64,000 nucleotides of DNA, taken from Streptomyces sp. SID14436. GTDB taxonomy: Bacteria > Actinomycetota > Actinomycetes > Streptomycetales > Streptomycetaceae. Each line of letters opens with the position of its first letter. The stretch's first letter is position 1. A program made the translations under genes and the position numbers. A model generated the notes under the pieces. That model made no database searches. It had not been told where the DNA came from and was given only the letters and a program-made list of their open reading frames with translations. Positions 63,937-64,000 of this stretch are shown here, piece by piece. The DNA is taken from contig NZ_JAAGMD010000321.1 in NCBI RefSeq assembly GCF_010548465.1, positions 1-64,000 on the forward strand, read 5' to 3'.

Positions 63937-64000
63937 ATGCTGAGCTGTAAAGGTGGCCTACGCCTGGCGTCTGATGAGGCTGTCAGGCGCGGCCGCACGA

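Noticed and set aside
1-64000. CRISPR array
   Set aside because: No regularly spaced short direct repeats with variable spacers. The only regular repeats are the 36-bp protein-coding units, the 84-bp pair and the six 20-bp element repeats.
1-64000. Telomere end with multiple palindromes
   Set aside because: Tap/Tpg genes suggest a linear replicon, but neither end of the window shows the dense palindrome series of Streptomyces telomeres.

Overview
The window is high-GC actinobacterial DNA and almost certainly Streptomyces. Codon use, GTG and TTG starts, stop/start overlaps of the ATGA/GTGA type, and recognisable Streptomyces-only families (Tap, Tpg, DUF6193, DUF6083) all point that way. A telomere-associated protein gene (tap) and a terminal-protein gene (tpg) indicate a linear replicon: a linear plasmid or a chromosome arm. 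Decayed parA/parB-like genes and many insertion sequences fit an accessory region. I see no telomeric palindrome cluster, so the physical end is not in this window.

Layout. 0.3-5.6 kb: one very large NACHT (STAND) ATPase with an Mrr-like N-terminal domain, probably an anti-phage protein. 6.3-10.5 kb (minus strand): a Tn7/Tn5053-type transposition operon, tnsA-tnsB-tnsC, in which tnsB carries a one-base frameshift. 10.8-14.6 kb: tap and tpg on the plus strand, separated by a convergent tniQ-like gene. 14.6-15.65 kb: a compact element with 25-bp perfect inverted ends, a 7-bp flanking duplication and internal 20-bp repeats, carrying only a DUF6193 gene. 15.85-19.3 kb: a three-gene operon (HTH protein, a Tap-like large protein, a small HTH protein) that may be a second telomere or replication pair. 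19.3-24.2 kb: plasmid-type regulators and a small operon ending in a UvrD-like helicase.

24.2-29.3 kb: a dead IS5-type copy, an intact IS427-group element (TA duplication), a methyltransferase, a secreted HNH-nuclease lipoprotein and a truncated transposase. 29.4-33.3 kb: a membrane-anchored pentapeptide-repeat protein, then badly decayed genes (lipoprotein, a parB-like/DNA-ligase chimera, parA). 34-38.5 kb: small genes, a TerD/vWA protein and an IS1380-family element with a CTAG duplication and a nonsense-mutated transposase.

38.6-43.2 kb: a secreted DNRLRE/FN3/amidase protein with an overlapping lipoprotein gene. 44-51.4 kb: a frameshifted AlbA_2/Schlafen-type gene, a tightly coupled HTH/sigma-like operon, and an AbiEi-AbiEii type IV toxin-antitoxin pair with a well-formed operator array. 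51.8 kb: a truncated second copy of the TerD/vWA gene. 53.1-60.2 kb: a 2,088-aa secreted Rhs polymorphic toxin that shares its N-terminal half with the 39-43 kb protein, followed by a perfect 40-nt palindrome, a candidate immunity gene and a small membrane protein. 62-63.9 kb: a secreted NucA/NucB-type DNase with a ComJ/Nin-like partner and a strong terminator.

Taken together the window is a conflict-and-mobility island: one intracellular defence candidate (NACHT), AbiE, three secreted effector/immunity-like pairs, and a transposition system interleaved with telomere-replication genes. Several genes contain single-base frameshifts. I cannot tell decay from assembly error without reads.
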